Source: Haloarcula hispanica ATCC 33960
Lineage (GTDB): Archaea > Halobacteriota > Halobacteria > Halobacteriales > Haloarculaceae
NCBI RefSeq assembly: GCF_000223905.1
Contig: NC_015948.1
Coordinates: forward strand, 1,984,001-2,048,000
Direction of reading: 5' to 3'
DNA length: 64,000 bases
The first letter of the stretch is position 1, and each line of letters opens with the position of its first letter. This document shows, piece by piece, positions 10,342 to 20,307 of the stretch. Position numbers and translations under genes: made by a program. Below the pieces are notes generated by a model. The model was not told the origin of the DNA, did not search any database, and worked only from the letters and a program-made list of their open reading frames with translations.

Positions 10342-10878
10342 TCAGTACTCGGGGTTCTCCTCGCGGATGCCCTCCCGCTTGTTGACGAGGCGGGCGAGCG
10401 TGAACAGGGCGTCCGAGAGCCGGTTCAGGTAGATGATAGCCGTCTCGTTGACACCGGCCTCCTCGGCAGCAAAGGAGACGCAGCGGCGCTCTGCGCGCCG
10501 ACAGACCGCGCGGGCGTGGTGGAGCTTCGCCCCCGGCTCCGATCCGGAGGGAAGGATGAACGATTCGAGCGGGTCAAGCTCCGAATCGGCCTCGTCGATG
10601 AGGTCTTCGAGCGTCTCGACGTGGGACTCCTGTATCCGTGGGTCGTCCTCGTCGGGGTCGGGGTTGGCGAAGTCGGCCTGAACGATGTGGAGGTGGTTCT
10701 GGATGACGCGGAGCTTTTCGTCGATGTCATCGTGGCCGGTCGGCCTGACGACGCCGACCAGTGCGTTCACTTCGTCGACGGTGCCGTACGCCTCGATGCG
10801 GCGGCTGTCCTTCGACACCCGCTCCATGTTCCGGAGATCAGTCTGGCCCTGGTCGCCGCGGCCGGTGTAGATAGTCAT
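10342..10878 (-). CDS. Cob(I)yrinic acid a,c-diamide adenosyltransferase, PduO type
   Basis: A 178-residue PduO/MMAB-type corrinoid adenosyltransferase that makes adenosylcobalamin from ATP and cob(I)alamin. The N-terminal MTIYTGRGDQGQTDLR is the ATP-binding signature; RRIEAYGTVDEVNALVG, FILPSGSEPGAKLHHARAVC and RRAERRCV followed by YLNRLSDALFTLAR are family motifs. The start is placed at MTIYTGRG although the frame is open upstream to 11376. Cobalamin uptake or synthesis genes are not in the window. Confidence 0.93.
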   Translation of the reverse strand: MTIYTGRGDQGQTDLRNMERVSKDSRRIEAYGTVDEVNALVGVVRPTGHDDIDEKLRVIQNHLHIVQADFANPDPDEDDPRIQESHVETLEDLIDEADSELDPLESFILPSGSEPGAKLHHARAVCRRAERRCVSFAAEEAGVNETAIIYLNRLSDALFTLARLVNKREGIREENPEY

Positions 10879-10978
10879 AGCTGGATCTGGCACTGCCAGC
10901 GTCTTATAGCCGTGGGCGAATCGTTGGGGCGCGCGGGCGGCCGAGCCCCGTGGCGACTGTGAACCGCTAGCTCCGTGT

Positions 10979-11647
10979 TCAGAGCCGGCGGCGGACCTCT
11001 GAGAGCGCAGCCGGTGAGATATCCAGTTCGGCAAACAGCGCCTCGCGCTCGGCGTCGTCCCCGTGGCCGGCAACGAAGCCGTTGAGCCGGGCGGCGACCG
11101 TCGAATCGACGAACGCATCGCCGTAGATATCTTCAAGTTCATCGGCGACCACTGGCGTCGAGCGGAGTTCGTACTTCTGGTGGTAGTCTTCCGCCAGGTA
11201 GAACTGGTCGAGGGTTTCGATGGCCGTCTCGACTGACCTACCCGTCCGCGATTCGAGTTCCTCGCGCGTCCGCTTGGCGGTTTCACGCTGCTGATCGTTA
11301 TGAGCCAGCACCACGCCGCGGTACTGGCGTTTCCGAGGGGCGGAAAACGGCGTATGGTTCGCCCAGAACACGGCAAGCAGGTCCTCGTAGCGCACCGCCT
11401 CGGGGTCGTACTCGACCTGGACGACCTCGGTGTGGTCGCCCAGCGAGTAGTAACTGGGGTCCAGGTCGGTGCCGCCGGCGTAGCCGACTCGTGTCCTGAC
11501 CACGCCCGGTGTCGCGCCGAAGCGGGCGTCTGGCCCCCAGAAACAGCCCATGCCGAACGTCGCCGTCTCGGTCGCCGACGGCGGCAGCGATTCAGCGTCG
11601 ACGGCCAGTTCGGTCGGATGAGTCGGCTCGTACGCGCTCGGAATCAT
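10979..11647 (-). CDS. msrA: Peptide-methionine (S)-S-oxide reductase MsrA
   Basis: A 222-residue enzyme that repairs methionine S-sulphoxide in proteins. The catalytic GMGCFWG motif has its Cys at position 35, and the substrate-pocket segments YAGGTDLDPSYYSLGDHTE and FYLAEDYHQKYELR are intact. There is no other cysteine in the chain, so the usual resolving cysteine is missing and reduction must proceed through an external thiol. The C-terminal 40 residues after VDSTVAARLNGF are a haloarchaeal-type extension. It is a single gene, separated by 100 bp from the adenosyltransferase. Confidence 0.93.
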   Translation of the reverse strand: MIPSAYEPTHPTELAVDAESLPPSATETATFGMGCFWGPDARFGATPGVVRTRVGYAGGTDLDPSYYSLGDHTEVVQVEYDPEAVRYEDLLAVFWANHTPFSAPRKRQYRGVVLAHNDQQRETAKRTREELESRTGRSVETAIETLDQFYLAEDYHQKYELRSTPVVADELEDIYGDAFVDSTVAARLNGFVAGHGDDAEREALFAELDISPAALSEVRRRL

Positions 11648-11738
11648 ACTGGGATACAGGGGTTCGAGCGGTTTGCCCCCTTCGACGCCCCGAGTGGAAC
11701 CGGGAAATTCAACTGTACCCCCGCGGAAACAACTGGAT

Positions 11739-11909
11739 ATGGGCCTCGAACTCGAACACTACTGTCCTGAATGCGAAGAGTACCGCGACTTCTGGAAGGT
11801 CGCGAGCACGACGATGCACCTGGGGACCAAGATCAAGTGGCACTGCCCGGAGTGTGACTACGGGTTCGTCCGCATCGACGGCGAAGTCGACACCGGCCAG
11901 GCGGCATAG
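11739..11909 (+). CDS. 56-residue zinc-ribbon microprotein
   Basis: Two CPEC motifs (Cys9/12 and Cys36/39) give one zinc ribbon around a central strand region (ASTTMHLGTKIKWHC). The start is at MGLELEHYCPEC because the acidic, zinc-binding part begins there; an upstream in-frame ATG at 11673 would add a Pro-rich stretch unlike the rest. The function is unknown; it may be a small nucleic-acid or protein adaptor. Confidence 0.8.
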   Translation: MGLELEHYCPECEEYRDFWKVASTTMHLGTKIKWHCPECDYGFVRIDGEVDTGQAA

Positions 11910-11977
11910 CTCTCCGGAGCGGTATAGAGACCTCTTAGCAGCCGTTTTACACCGTCCCTGAGAGGTATCCATTACCG

Positions 11978-12181
11978 ATGAGTCTCGACCCGGACGGTGC
12001 GGGAAACGCGACCGCCGAGCGAACGCAGGCCCCGCACGACCTGTCGATGACCGTGGTTGAGTACACCGGCGAACCGGACCGCTGTACCGTGTCACCGCGG
12101 GGGCTCTCCGGCATTGCCAAGCTATCGACGTGGATTACCGTGGACAAGGACATCGTCGTCAACCTGGATGCGATGCGGTGA
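11978..12181 (+). CDS. DUF7511-type haloarchaeal small protein
   Basis: A 67-residue conserved haloarchaeal protein. Its core, TVVEYTGEPDRCTVSPRGLS followed by the AKLSTWITVD stretch, recalls the family annotated DUF7511. No transmembrane segment or catalytic motif is visible. It precedes the receiver gene by 38 bp on the same strand and may be cotranscribed with it. The function is unknown. Confidence 0.75.
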   Translation: MSLDPDGAGNATAERTQAPHDLSMTVVEYTGEPDRCTVSPRGLSGIAKLSTWITVDKDIVVNLDAMR

Positions 12182-12219
12182 CCGAGAGTTTTTACCGGGG
12201 AACCACGGACCTAGAACCG

Positions 12220-12588
12220 ATGAGTATCGAGGTCCTACTGGTAGACGAGGACGTAGACGTTCTGGACATCGTCGGGACGTTTCTGGGACAGGAAGACGAG
12301 TTCGAGATCACGACGGAAGCCGACCCAGAGGCGGCACTGGACCTGGCAACTGACGGCGATTTCGACGCCGTCGTCAGTGACTACAAGATGCCCCGGCTCG
12401 ACGGGATGGAGCTATGTGCCGCGCTCCGGGAGAACGACGTCGACATCCCGTTCCTGCTGTTTACGGCCCGCGAGTACGACGACGTCGCAGATGCTGCCGC
12501 GGAACATGGCGTCACTGCCGTGGTTCAGAAGGGGACGGGCACGGAGCAGTACAGCGTGCTCGCCGACCGGATCCGCGACGCCATCTAA
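12220..12588 (+). CDS. Single-domain response regulator (receiver)
   Basis: A 122-residue CheY-like receiver without an output domain. The acidic pocket (VDED, residues 8-11), the phosphoacceptor Asp54 in VVSDYKMPRLDG, the Thr in LLFTAREYD and the Lys in VVQKGTG are all present, so it should be phosphorylatable. The start MSIEVLLVDED is chosen over an upstream frame extension. It is convergent with the large sensor kinase next door, their stop codons overlapping in the four bases CTAA, which makes that kinase a plausible partner. Confidence 0.88.
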   Translation: MSIEVLLVDEDVDVLDIVGTFLGQEDEFEITTEADPEAALDLATDGDFDAVVSDYKMPRLDGMELCAALRENDVDIPFLLFTAREYDDVADAAAEHGVTAVVQKGTGTEQYSVLADRIRDAI

Positions 12589-15500
12589 GTATCCAACCGA
12601 GGCAGCTCTAGCGTGACGACTGTCCCGCCGTCCCGACCGCTAGCGAAGTCGACGGTGCCGCCGTAGGTTTCGGTCACCCAAACGACCAGCCACAGGCCGA
12701 GGCCGGTCCCGTGACGGAGTTGTGTAATCGGTTCGTCGCCGGTCACGACGTCGAGTTCGTGCTGTGGAATCCCCGGGCCGTCGTCGGCGACAGTGATTGA
12801 GACGGTTCGCTGGTCGGCCGTCACGTCGACGCTAATCGACGGGTCGTCGCCGGCATGTTCGAGGCTGTTTTCGAGGAGTTCACCGAGGATTCGATGGAGC
12901 CGCCCATCACCCGCCGTAACCGACACATCCGGGAGGTCTGTTTTGATTTCACCGGCATACTCGTCGTGATACGAGGATACGGTATCCGTAACGGTTGCGG
13001 GCACGTTGACCGGGGCCGCGCCGTACTGGTCGCGGCGAACGGAACGCTCCATGTCGCGCGCCCGCTCACTCAGCGACGCCATCTCCTCCGCCTTTCGCTG
13101 AAGTCTGTGGAGAATGGCTCGCTGGTCCTCGTCGTCGATTCGCTCGTCCAGCGCGTCAGCCATCCCGAGGACGACAGTCAGGTCGTTCCGGAGGTTGTGC
13201 CGAAGGACGCGGTTGAGCAGTTTCAGCCGGCGTTCGCGCTCGCGCTGCTCAGTGATGTCGGTGTAGATACCGAACCCGCGGACGCTGTCGCCGTCCCGGC
13301 TGTACGGCACGCCCCGGAAAAGGAAGTCACGGAACCCCGTCTCGGTCATCAGTCGGAGTTCGGTCTGGAAGGGGTCGCCGTTCGCCCGTCGGTCGTCGAA
13401 CTGGGGCAGTTCGTCGTGTGCAGTGTCCGGTGGTCGGAGGAGGTCGGAGAGTGGGCTGTCGACGGCTGTGTCCTCGCCGTACCCGAACACGTCGGAGAAC
13501 GCGGGGTTGACCGACCTGACGACCGACTCGTCCGCGACCGTCTCCGTTTCGATGACGGCGTCTGGGAGCGTGTTGAACAGGTACGAGAACCGGTCACGCT
13601 CGTCTTTCAGCTCTGCCCGCGCCTGCTTGAGTTCGGTCAGGTCCCGGACGACGCCGACAGTGCCGCGGAACTGGTCCGCGTCGAGCAGCGAGACCTCGAT
13701 TTCGGCCGGACGCGTCCCTCCGCTGGCCGTTTCCAGCGCCGCTTCGAGCTGGACCGCCCCGGTTCCGCCCGCGCGGCAGAGGTCGCCGATACGACAGGCG
13801 AACTCGTCGATAGTGTCCTGGTCGAGAACAACGCGCGGATGCTGGCCCAGAAGCGTCGCCCGCTCGTAGCCGAGCCACTCCGCGAGCGGTTCGGTGACCA
13901 GCTGGAACCGACCCTCGTCGTCGAGGACGTACATCATGTCACGGACGTTCTCGAACACTGACTCGTACCGTAACAGGCTTCGCTCACGCTCGACGCGGTC
14001 GAACGCGGCGGCTGCATTGGACGCGAGAATCTTGCCGACGGAGACGTCCGACTCGGTGAACTCGTGGCCCTGTCGCGCACCGATGCTCACGACTCCGTGG
14101 TCCCCCATCGGGAGGTACATCACCGCTGTCAGCACGTCGGAGTCGTAGTTGTCGATCCGCTCGAACTCGTCAACGATCAGCGGCTCGTCGCGCTGGAACG
14201 CGTCGCCGGGGAACCCTTCGTCGGCGTCGTACACCGGTCGTTCCGGGACCTTGTCGCTGGCTGCGACCGGTCGGAGTGTGTCCGCCTCCTCGTCGTACAG
14301 CCTGACGAGCGAGTGGTCGAACCCGAGATCCGACTCAGTCGCCTCGATGACTGTTTCGGCGACCTCCTGGGGTGTCTTGGCCTGCATGAGCGACCGAGTC
14401 GTATCAAGCAGTCCGGACAGCGCCTCGTCGCGCCGTTTCTGTTCCGTGATATCCCGGATGACGCCCGCGGTCCCGGCGAATCGCTCGTCGTCGTCGTACA
14501 GCAGCGTCATGTGGTCCTGGGCGGGGAACGAGTTCCCCGACGCCTGCTGGATCTCCAGCTCGAACGATTCCTCGTCGTCGCGGTCCCCGAATATCATCTC
14601 CTGAACGATTGATTCGGCGCGCTCGACGACGGCGTCGTTCTTGATGAACCCGGTGTAGGCGCCGAGCAGCTCCGACTCGGAGTAGCCAGTGAGGTCGGTC
14701 ATTGCTTGGTTGACGAACTCGAAATACCCCTCTGAGTCGAGCGCATAGACGCCGTCGTCGACCGCTTCGATGATGTTCTCGTATCGTTCGAGTTCGTCCT
14801 CGCGGCGGCGGCGTTCGAGTTCGCGGTTCATCCATTCGGTCAGCAGTTCGAGAAACGCCTGCTCCGAGTCCGAAAACGGCTCCGGACGCGGGTCGCTGTC
14901 GGCGAAACACAGCGTCCCGTAGGTCGTCCCGTTGACGCTGAGTTCGCTCCCGATATAGCAGGACATCCCGGTTTTCTGGGCGATTGGTGGACCGCCCGCC
15001 ACGTCGGTAGCGTCGGCGACCTCGTACATCTCGCCGGTCTCGATGACCCGATCACAGTAGGTGTCCGCAATCGGGGTCGTGGCCCCGGGCTCGAAGCGGG
15101 GGTGATCGCCGACCATTACCGCGATCTCGTGTGTCCCGTCCGCGATCCGGTTCAGAAAGCCAAGTGACACGCCGAGCCGCTGGCATCCGATTTCGAGGAC
15201 TCGTTCGACCGTTTCGGTCTCCGTGAGCCCGTCTTCCGTTGCGAGCTGTGCTAGCTTCCGAAGCGCCGCGTTGTTCGTCCGTAGCTCGTGCTTGCGCTCG
15301 ATGGGATCGGCTGGACTGTCGGCGCTCGTGTCGGTCCCTGTCAGGATGTCGCCGACCCGTGTCGCCAGGTCCACATCGCTCCGCGGGACGTACTCAGTAA
15401 CGGCCAACTGCGTCGCACGGGCGGCGACCTCGCCGTCCGGTTCGGCCGTACAGAGAACGATCGGGAGGGCGTCGTATTGCTCGCGTATCGCCGCCAGCAC

Positions 15501-15683
15501 GTCCAGACCCGTTTCGTCCCCCGGGAGCTCTTGCTCGCAGATGACGGCGGCGTAGTCGCGGTCGGCCAGCTCCGACAGCGCGTCTGCCGCGGTGGTGACT
15601 GGCGTAACTGCAACCGATGCGTCAGGTGTGGCTGTGTCCGCGTCGACAAGACCCACGTACAACAGGTGCGGCGTATCGGACAT
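12585..15683 (-). CDS. Multi-sensor histidine kinase: receiver-like, GAF, PAS, GAF, PAS, PAS, HisKA, HATPase
   Basis: A 1032-residue soluble hybrid sensor. Residues 1-115 are a receiver-like domain whose phosphoacceptor position is Glu50 (VICEQELPG), so it probably cannot be phosphorylated. GAF domains lie at about 130-295 and 425-570; PAS domains at about 298-420, 575-695 and 700-825. The dimerisation helix carries the His in VLRHNLRNDLTVV. The ATPase domain shows the N box LGELLENSLEHA, the G1 box VADDGPGIP and the G2 box GTGLGLWLV. No membrane segment is present, so cytosolic signals, perhaps redox or light, are likely inputs; the true ligand is unknown. It is convergent with a single receiver gene. 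Confidence 0.9.
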   Translation of the reverse strand: MSDTPHLLYVGLVDADTATPDASVAVTPVTTAADALSELADRDYAAVICEQELPGDETGLDVLAAIREQYDALPIVLCTAEPDGEVAARATQLAVTEYVPRSDVDLATRVGDILTGTDTSADSPADPIERKHELRTNNAALRKLAQLATEDGLTETETVERVLEIGCQRLGVSLGFLNRIADGTHEIAVMVGDHPRFEPGATTPIADTYCDRVIETGEMYEVADATDVAGGPPIAQKTGMSCYIGSELSVNGTTYGTLCFADSDPRPEPFSDSEQAFLELLTEWMNRELERRRREDELERYENIIEAVDDGVYALDSEGYFEFVNQAMTDLTGYSESELLGAYTGFIKNDAVVERAESIVQEMIFGDRDDEESFELEIQQASGNSFPAQDHMTLLYDDDERFAGTAGVIRDITEQKRRDEALSGLLDTTRSLMQAKTPQEVAETVIEATESDLGFDHSLVRLYDEEADTLRPVAASDKVPERPVYDADEGFPGDAFQRDEPLIVDEFERIDNYDSDVLTAVMYLPMGDHGVVSIGARQGHEFTESDVSVGKILASNAAAAFDRVERERSLLRYESVFENVRDMMYVLDDEGRFQLVTEPLAEWLGYERATLLGQHPRVVLDQDTIDEFACRIGDLCRAGGTGAVQLEAALETASGGTRPAEIEVSLLDADQFRGTVGVVRDLTELKQARAELKDERDRFSYLFNTLPDAVIETETVADESVVRSVNPAFSDVFGYGEDTAVDSPLSDLLRPPDTAHDELPQFDDRRANGDPFQTELRLMTETGFRDFLFRGVPYSRDGDSVRGFGIYTDITEQRERERRLKLLNRVLRHNLRNDLTVVLGMADALDERIDDEDQRAILHRLQRKAEEMASLSERARDMERSVRRDQYGAAPVNVPATVTDTVSSYHDEYAGEIKTDLPDVSVTAGDGRLHRILGELLENSLEHAGDDPSISVDVTADQRTVSITVADDGPGIPQHELDVVTGDEPITQLRHGTGLGLWLVVWVTETYGGTVDFASGRDGGTVVTLELPRLDT

Positions 15684-15759
15684 AGCGTTGCGTTGTAACT
15701 GCTATACAACGGGGTGGCATATACGCTCGGGCGGGAGTATCAATTGTCGAAACGAGCAG

Positions 15760-17190
15760 CTACGTGTCGTCAAGCGCTTGCCAGGAGAGCCGCGGGTTTC
15801 GGGCCGCAGTCGCCTGGTCGATGCGTTTCGCCGCCGGACGCGACGGCGCGTCGGCCAGTTCGGCGTCGGAGTCGCCGGCCACGGCGTTGAACGCGGCCGC
15901 GAGCTGGTCCAGCGAGCGTTTGGTTTCGCTCTCCGTGGGCTCGGTCATCAGCGCCTCGTCGACGATTTCGGGCCACTTCGTCGTCGGCGGGTGGACGCCG
16001 TAATCGAGCATCCGCTTGGCCGCGTCAGCAGCGTCCTGCTCGCCCGCGCTGGCGACGAACTCGTGATGGAACGGGCCAAATGGCACCTCGTACTCTATCT
16101 GCTCAGCGAGGTAGTTCGCGTTCAGCACGGCCTTCGCGCTGGCGTCTCGGAGGCCTTCGTCGCCCAATCTGGCGATGTACGCAAAGGTCTTGAGCAATAC
16201 CGGCCAGTTGCCGTAGAAGCCATGCACCTTCCCGATGGAGTTGTCCGGCTCGTAGTGTTCGTAGTTGCCGCCGCGCTCTCTGACGTGTGGGTTCGGGAGG
16301 AACTGGGCCAGTTCCTCGCGGACGCCGACCGGGCCGGCCCCGGGACCGCCGCCACCGTGGGGCGTCGCGAACGTCTTGTGGACGTTGTAGTGCATCACGT
16401 CGAAGCCCATGTCGCCGGGGCGAGCGCGCCCGAGCAGGGCGTTGAGGTTCGCGCCGTCGTAGTACAGCAGGCCACCAGCGTCGTGGACGATGTCGGCGAC
16501 GTGCTCGATGTCGCGCTCGAACAGCCCCAGCGTGTTGGGGTTCGTGAGCATCAGCGCGGCGGTGTCGTCGCCGACAGCCGCCTCCAGCGCTTCGATGTCG
16601 ACCCGGCCGTCGTCGCCGCTCGGGAGCTCGACGACCTCGTAGCCGGCCATCGCCGCCGTCGCGAAGTTCGTCCCGTGCGCCGAGTCCGGGATGACGACCT
16701 CCGAGCGCTCGTCGCCGTTGTGCTGGTGGTAGGCCTTCGCGATCTGTATCCCGGTGAACTCGCCAGCCGCGCCGGCCGGGGGCTGTAGCGTCACCGCGTC
16801 CATCCCGCCGATGCGGCCGAGGTAATCCTGCAGGCGGTGACACAGCGCCAGCGTTCCTTGCACTGTGGAATCGGGCCGGTCCGGGTGGATGGCGGCGTCC
16901 GCCCGTGCAGCCACGTCCTCGGTGAAGGAGGGGTTGTACTTCATCGTACACGAGCCGAGCGGGAACGGCCCGCTCTCGACGCCGTAGTTCATCTGCGAGA
17001 GGCGCGTATAGTGCCGGGCCAGTTCAGGCTCGGCCGGGTCCGGCAGGGAGAGCGAGTCCCGCGTCAGGTCGTCGGGCAGCGGCGAGTCTTCGGTGTCGAC
17101 CGTCTCGCTGGCTTTCTCCGAGAGCAGCGGCTCGTACCGGTCGTCGCTGTCGTCGGTCCAGCGCGCCTGGTCGTATTTCACGCGAGACAC
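15760..17190 (-). CDS. gcvPB: Glycine dehydrogenase (decarboxylating) subunit 2
   Basis: The PLP-bearing half of the split P-protein of the glycine cleavage system (476 residues). The motif GPFPLGSCTMKYNP and the PLP lysine in NVHKTFATPHGGGGPG are diagnostic. With subunit 1 it decarboxylates glycine and passes the aminomethyl group to GcvH. The gene is the last of the minus-strand set gcvT-gcvH-gcvPA-gcvPB and starts 73 bp after gcvPA. Confidence 0.96.
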   Translation of the reverse strand: MSRVKYDQARWTDDSDDRYEPLLSEKASETVDTEDSPLPDDLTRDSLSLPDPAEPELARHYTRLSQMNYGVESGPFPLGSCTMKYNPSFTEDVAARADAAIHPDRPDSTVQGTLALCHRLQDYLGRIGGMDAVTLQPPAGAAGEFTGIQIAKAYHQHNGDERSEVVIPDSAHGTNFATAAMAGYEVVELPSGDDGRVDIEALEAAVGDDTAALMLTNPNTLGLFERDIEHVADIVHDAGGLLYYDGANLNALLGRARPGDMGFDVMHYNVHKTFATPHGGGGPGAGPVGVREELAQFLPNPHVRERGGNYEHYEPDNSIGKVHGFYGNWPVLLKTFAYIARLGDEGLRDASAKAVLNANYLAEQIEYEVPFGPFHHEFVASAGEQDAADAAKRMLDYGVHPPTTKWPEIVDEALMTEPTESETKRSLDQLAAAFNAVAGDSDAELADAPSRPAAKRIDQATAARNPRLSWQALDDT

Positions 17191-17263
17191 CCCCGTGTCG
17201 AGCGTGACGCTCGTGGGACGCGGTTTGTCTCACGGTGTTTCGCCGAGTAGCGCGAGGCGAGTG

Positions 17264-18607
17264 TCACTTCGCCACCTCCCGGAACGCCGCCACGAACTCG
17301 TCTGTGGCGTCAGCAGTGGTCTCGGTCGCACACACCTGCACTAAGTGGTCCTCGACCGCGTGGACCGCGAAGCCCTCGCTCGCGAGGTCGGCCACGATTG
17401 CGCTGGCCGGCTGGTCCGTGCGGGCGAGGAACTCCCGGAAGTGGTGGCGGCCGTGAATCGGGGCTTTCACGCCGACGATGTCGTCGAGGCGGTCAGATAG
17501 GTCACGAGCGCGGGTCACACAGTCCTCGGCGAGGTCGACCAGTCCGTCCGGGCCGAGCCACGCGGCGTGCATCGCAGTCCGAAGCGCGACCCACGCCTGA
17601 TTCGTACAGATGTTGGAGGTGGCCCGCTCCTTGCGGATGTGTTGCTCCCGCGTCTGGAGCGTCAGCGTGTACGCGCGGCGGTCGGCGGCGTCTTCGCTGG
17701 CCCCGACCAGCCGGCCGGGGACCTGCCGCAGATACTCCTCGCGGGTGACGAACATTCCGAGGCCGAATCCGTAGGCGGTCCCGGTCCCCAGCGACGCGGC
17801 GTCGCCGACGACTACGTCGGCTCCGACATCGGCCGGGCGCTCCAGCAGGGACAGCGCGATGGGGTCCGAGCCGAGACAGAACAGCGCCTCGTGGTCGTGG
17901 GCCAGGTCGCCGACAACCCCGAGCCGTTCCTCGATAACGCCCCGGACCGTCGGCGACTCGGCGTACACCATCGCGGTGTCGTCGCCTATCTGGTCGGCCA
18001 GCGCCGCCACGTCGACGACGCCGTCGGTCATCGGGTATGACTCGACCGTGAGGGCCGGTCCTTCGGCGTAGTTCGACAGAACGGTGCGTTTGCCCTCCCG
18101 GAGGTGCTCGGGAACCAGAATCCGGTCGCCCGAGACCGAACGGACGCGCTGGGAGAGCGTCGCCGCCTCGCCCAGCGCCGTCGCGTCGTCGTACATCGAG
18201 CAGTTGGCGACGCCCAGTCCCGTGAGTTCGACCAGCATCGACTGGAACTCGAACAACGCTTGGAGAAAGCCCTGTGCGACCTCTGGCTGGTACTGCGTGT
18301 AGGAGGTCAGGAACTCCGAGCGGCTGGCGAGGTCGTCAACGACGCTCGGGACGTAGTGGTCGTAGTGGCCGCGGCCGAGAAACTCGGTGAGGTCGGCGTT
18401 GCGGCCCAGGAGGCCGGCGACTTCCCGGCGCGCCGCCCGCTCGCTCCGGGCGTCGATACCGAACTCGCCGTCGAAGGCGACGGACTCGGGAACGTCGAAC
18501 AGCGATTCGAGGTCGTCGGCCCCGACTGCATCGAGCATCGCCGCGGTCTCTGCGGCCGTCTGCGGTGCGTACGGACTGCCTGTTGCGTGTGAGTCACTAT
18601 CGCTCAT
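17264..18607 (-). CDS. gcvPA: Glycine dehydrogenase (decarboxylating) subunit 1
   Basis: The N-terminal half of the split P-protein (447 residues from [10 protein letters not shown]). Family segments include [40 protein letters not shown], and near the C-terminus [13 protein letters not shown]. It forms an alpha2beta2 enzyme with the neighbouring GcvPB. The start is placed at 18607, giving the usual length; an upstream ATG at 18667 would add 20 unlikely residues. The gap to gcvH is 106 bp, so it may have its own ribosome-binding site or promoter. Confidence 0.95.
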   Translation of the reverse strand: MSDSDSHATGSPYAPQTAAETAAMLDAVGADDLESLFDVPESVAFDGEFGIDARSERAARREVAGLLGRNADLTEFLGRGHYDHYVPSVVDDLASRSEFLTSYTQYQPEVAQGFLQALFEFQSMLVELTGLGVANCSMYDDATALGEAATLSQRVRSVSGDRILVPEHLREGKRTVLSNYAEGPALTVESYPMTDGVVDVAALADQIGDDTAMVYAESPTVRGVIEERLGVVGDLAHDHEALFCLGSDPIALSLLERPADVGADVVVGDAASLGTGTAYGFGLGMFVTREEYLRQVPGRLVGASEDAADRRAYTLTLQTREQHIRKERATSNICTNQAWVALRTAMHAAWLGPDGLVDLAEDCVTRARDLSDRLDDIVGVKAPIHGRHHFREFLARTDQPASAIVADLASEGFAVHAVEDHLVQVCATETTADATDEFVAAFREVAK

Positions 18608-18713
18608 TGGAGAACCACCCAGTAGCGCCGGGGTGACATGATATCGACAGCTAGCGACCGTGCCCACATTAGGTTACTCCTTTCACCCCCGCAGGGACCG
18701 CTGCCACCGAGGG

Positions 18714-19091
18714 TTACTCGATCTGGTCGCGGTACGCGTCGGGTGAAAGCAGGTCGTCGCTCTCGTCGGCTATCTCGACCTCAAGCATCCACCCGTCACC
18801 GAACGGGTCCTCGTTCAGCAGTTCCGGCTCGTCGCGGAGCCGGTCGTTGACTGCTGTGACGGTGCCGGAGACGGGGGCGTACACGTCGGACACGGCCTTG
18901 ATAGACTCCACTACGCCGAAGTCCTCGCCCGCGGTCAGCTCCGCCCCTGCCTCGGGCAGTTCGACGAACACCACGTCGCCGAGTTCGTCCTGTGCGAACG
19001 CCGTGATGCCGACCTCGGCGGTGTCGCCGGAGACGCGTACCCATTCGTGTGACTCCAGATATCGCAGGTCGTCGGGAACGTCGAAGCTCAT
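18714..19091 (-). CDS. gcvH: Glycine cleavage system H protein
   Basis: A 125-residue lipoyl carrier. The lipoylated lysine lies in [14 protein letters not shown], and the flanking [10 protein letters not shown] and [20 protein letters not shown] match the family. It shuttles the aminomethyl arm between the P, T and L proteins. The ATG overlaps the stop of gcvT by 4 bp, indicating translational coupling. Confidence 0.97.
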   Translation of the reverse strand: MSFDVPDDLRYLESHEWVRVSGDTAEVGITAFAQDELGDVVFVELPEAGAELTAGEDFGVVESIKAVSDVYAPVSGTVTAVNDRLRDEPELLNEDPFGDGWMLEVEIADESDDLLSPDAYRDQIE

Positions 19092-20179
19092 CTATCGAGG
19101 AATGGTGTGCTCCTGGTACGTGCTTTCTTCGGTTCGCCGCGGACGACAACGCGGACGGACTCGTCCGGTTGGGCGTACGCCGTCGGGACGTAGGCGAGGG
19201 CAATCGGCGCTCCCAGCGTCGGACTCATCGTACCGCTGGTGATGTGACCGATCGGCTCTCCGTCCGGCGTCGTCACGTCGTACCCGTGACGCGGGACGCC
19301 GCGGTCGATGAGTTCGATGCCGATGAGCTTCTCTTCGGGACCGTCAGCGGCGACGCCCTCCAGTGCGTCCCGACCGACGAACTCCGTATCTAGTTTGACG
19401 GTCCAGCCGATACCGGCCTCGTAAGGCGTCCTGGGCTCGTCGACCGGGTGGAACTCCTGCCCGGAGAGCAGAAAACCCATCTCCAACCGGAGGGTGTCGC
19501 GCGCGCCGAGCCCGCAGGGCTGGCACTCAAGCGCGCCCCAGACCGCCTCGGCTTCGTCGGGCGGACAGAGGATTTCGAAGCCGCGTTCGCCCGTGTATCC
19601 CGTCCGAGCGATCAACGAGTCGACACCGGCGACAGCCCCGTCAGCCACCTCGAACCGCGACAGGGCAGCGAGCGAGACATCTGTCTCGGCTGCCAGCAGG
19701 TCCGGCGCGTCAGGCCCCTGGACGGCGATCATCGCGTACTCCTCGGTCCGGTTCGTCACCGTCGCGTCGATCCCCCGCTCGTCCCGCTCAGAGAGCCACC
19801 GTTCGGTCATTTCCCCGTCGTGCCCGGCGTTCGGGATGAACAGGAACTCGTCGGCCGCGCCTTCGGGCAATCGGTAGACGACGGTGTCGTCCAGCATAAT
19901 TCCGTCCTCGTCTGTGATGGCCCCGTACTGGGCCTCGCCCGGGTCCAGCACGGTCACGTCGTTGGTGGTCAGCCGCTGTGTCAGCGTCGCCGCGTCCGGC
20001 CCGGACACGGTTATCTGTCCCATGTGTGAAACGTCGAACTTCCCGGCTTCGCTCCGGACAGCCTCATGTTCCGTGCGGATCGACTCGAACTCGACCGGCA
20101 TCTCCCACCCGCCGAAATCGGTGAACGAAGCGTCGGATCGCTGGTGAACCGCAGAGAGCGGTGGTGCCCGCAGTGTCAT
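19088..20179 (-). CDS. gcvT: Glycine cleavage system aminomethyltransferase (T protein)
   Basis: A 363-residue folate-dependent enzyme that releases ammonia and makes methylene-tetrahydrofolate. Family motifs are [27 protein letters not shown], and the C-terminal [19 protein letters not shown]. First gene of the gcvTHPAPB set. A TATA-like TTTATC lies about 65 bp before the ATG on the minus strand, and two inverted repeats further upstream (20288-20334) may terminate the preceding kinase gene or act as an operator. Confidence 0.96.
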   Translation of the reverse strand: MTLRAPPLSAVHQRSDASFTDFGGWEMPVEFESIRTEHEAVRSEAGKFDVSHMGQITVSGPDAATLTQRLTTNDVTVLDPGEAQYGAITDEDGIMLDDTVVYRLPEGAADEFLFIPNAGHDGEMTERWLSERDERGIDATVTNRTEEYAMIAVQGPDAPDLLAAETDVSLAALSRFEVADGAVAGVDSLIARTGYTGERGFEILCPPDEAEAVWGALECQPCGLGARDTLRLEMGFLLSGQEFHPVDEPRTPYEAGIGWTVKLDTEFVGRDALEGVAADGPEEKLIGIELIDRGVPRHGYDVTTPDGEPIGHITSGTMSPTLGAPIALAYVPTAYAQPDESVRVVVRGEPKKARTRSTPFLDR

Positions 20180-20287
20180 ACGCGGACCTCTCGTACCGCG
20201 TGGTCTTACCGTTTGGCCCTTGACCGCCTGTGGCCTCGCGATAAACCATATGTGGCGATATCAAATCCCGGATTGCGGTATAGTAGC

Positions 20288-20302
20288 CATTGAAAATCAA
20301 TG
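20288..20302. repeat. Short inverted repeat upstream of gcvT
   Basis: CATTGA-AAA-TCAATG has 6-bp arms and a 3-nt centre. It sits 6 bp from the larger stem-loop at 20308-20334 and upstream of the gcvT promoter. It could be a regulator half-site pair. Confidence 0.45.
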
Positions 20303-20307
20303 CACAC

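Noticed and set aside
7969..10962. A 997-codon open frame on the plus strand
   Set aside because: It runs antisense to the NDH-2, decarboxylase and adenosyltransferase genes, which all have clear family motifs. Long antisense frames are a normal by-product of high GC.
11673..11738. Longer start for the zinc-ribbon microprotein
   Set aside because: The added residues are Pro/Arg-rich, unlike the acidic zinc protein, and would include the likely promoter region.
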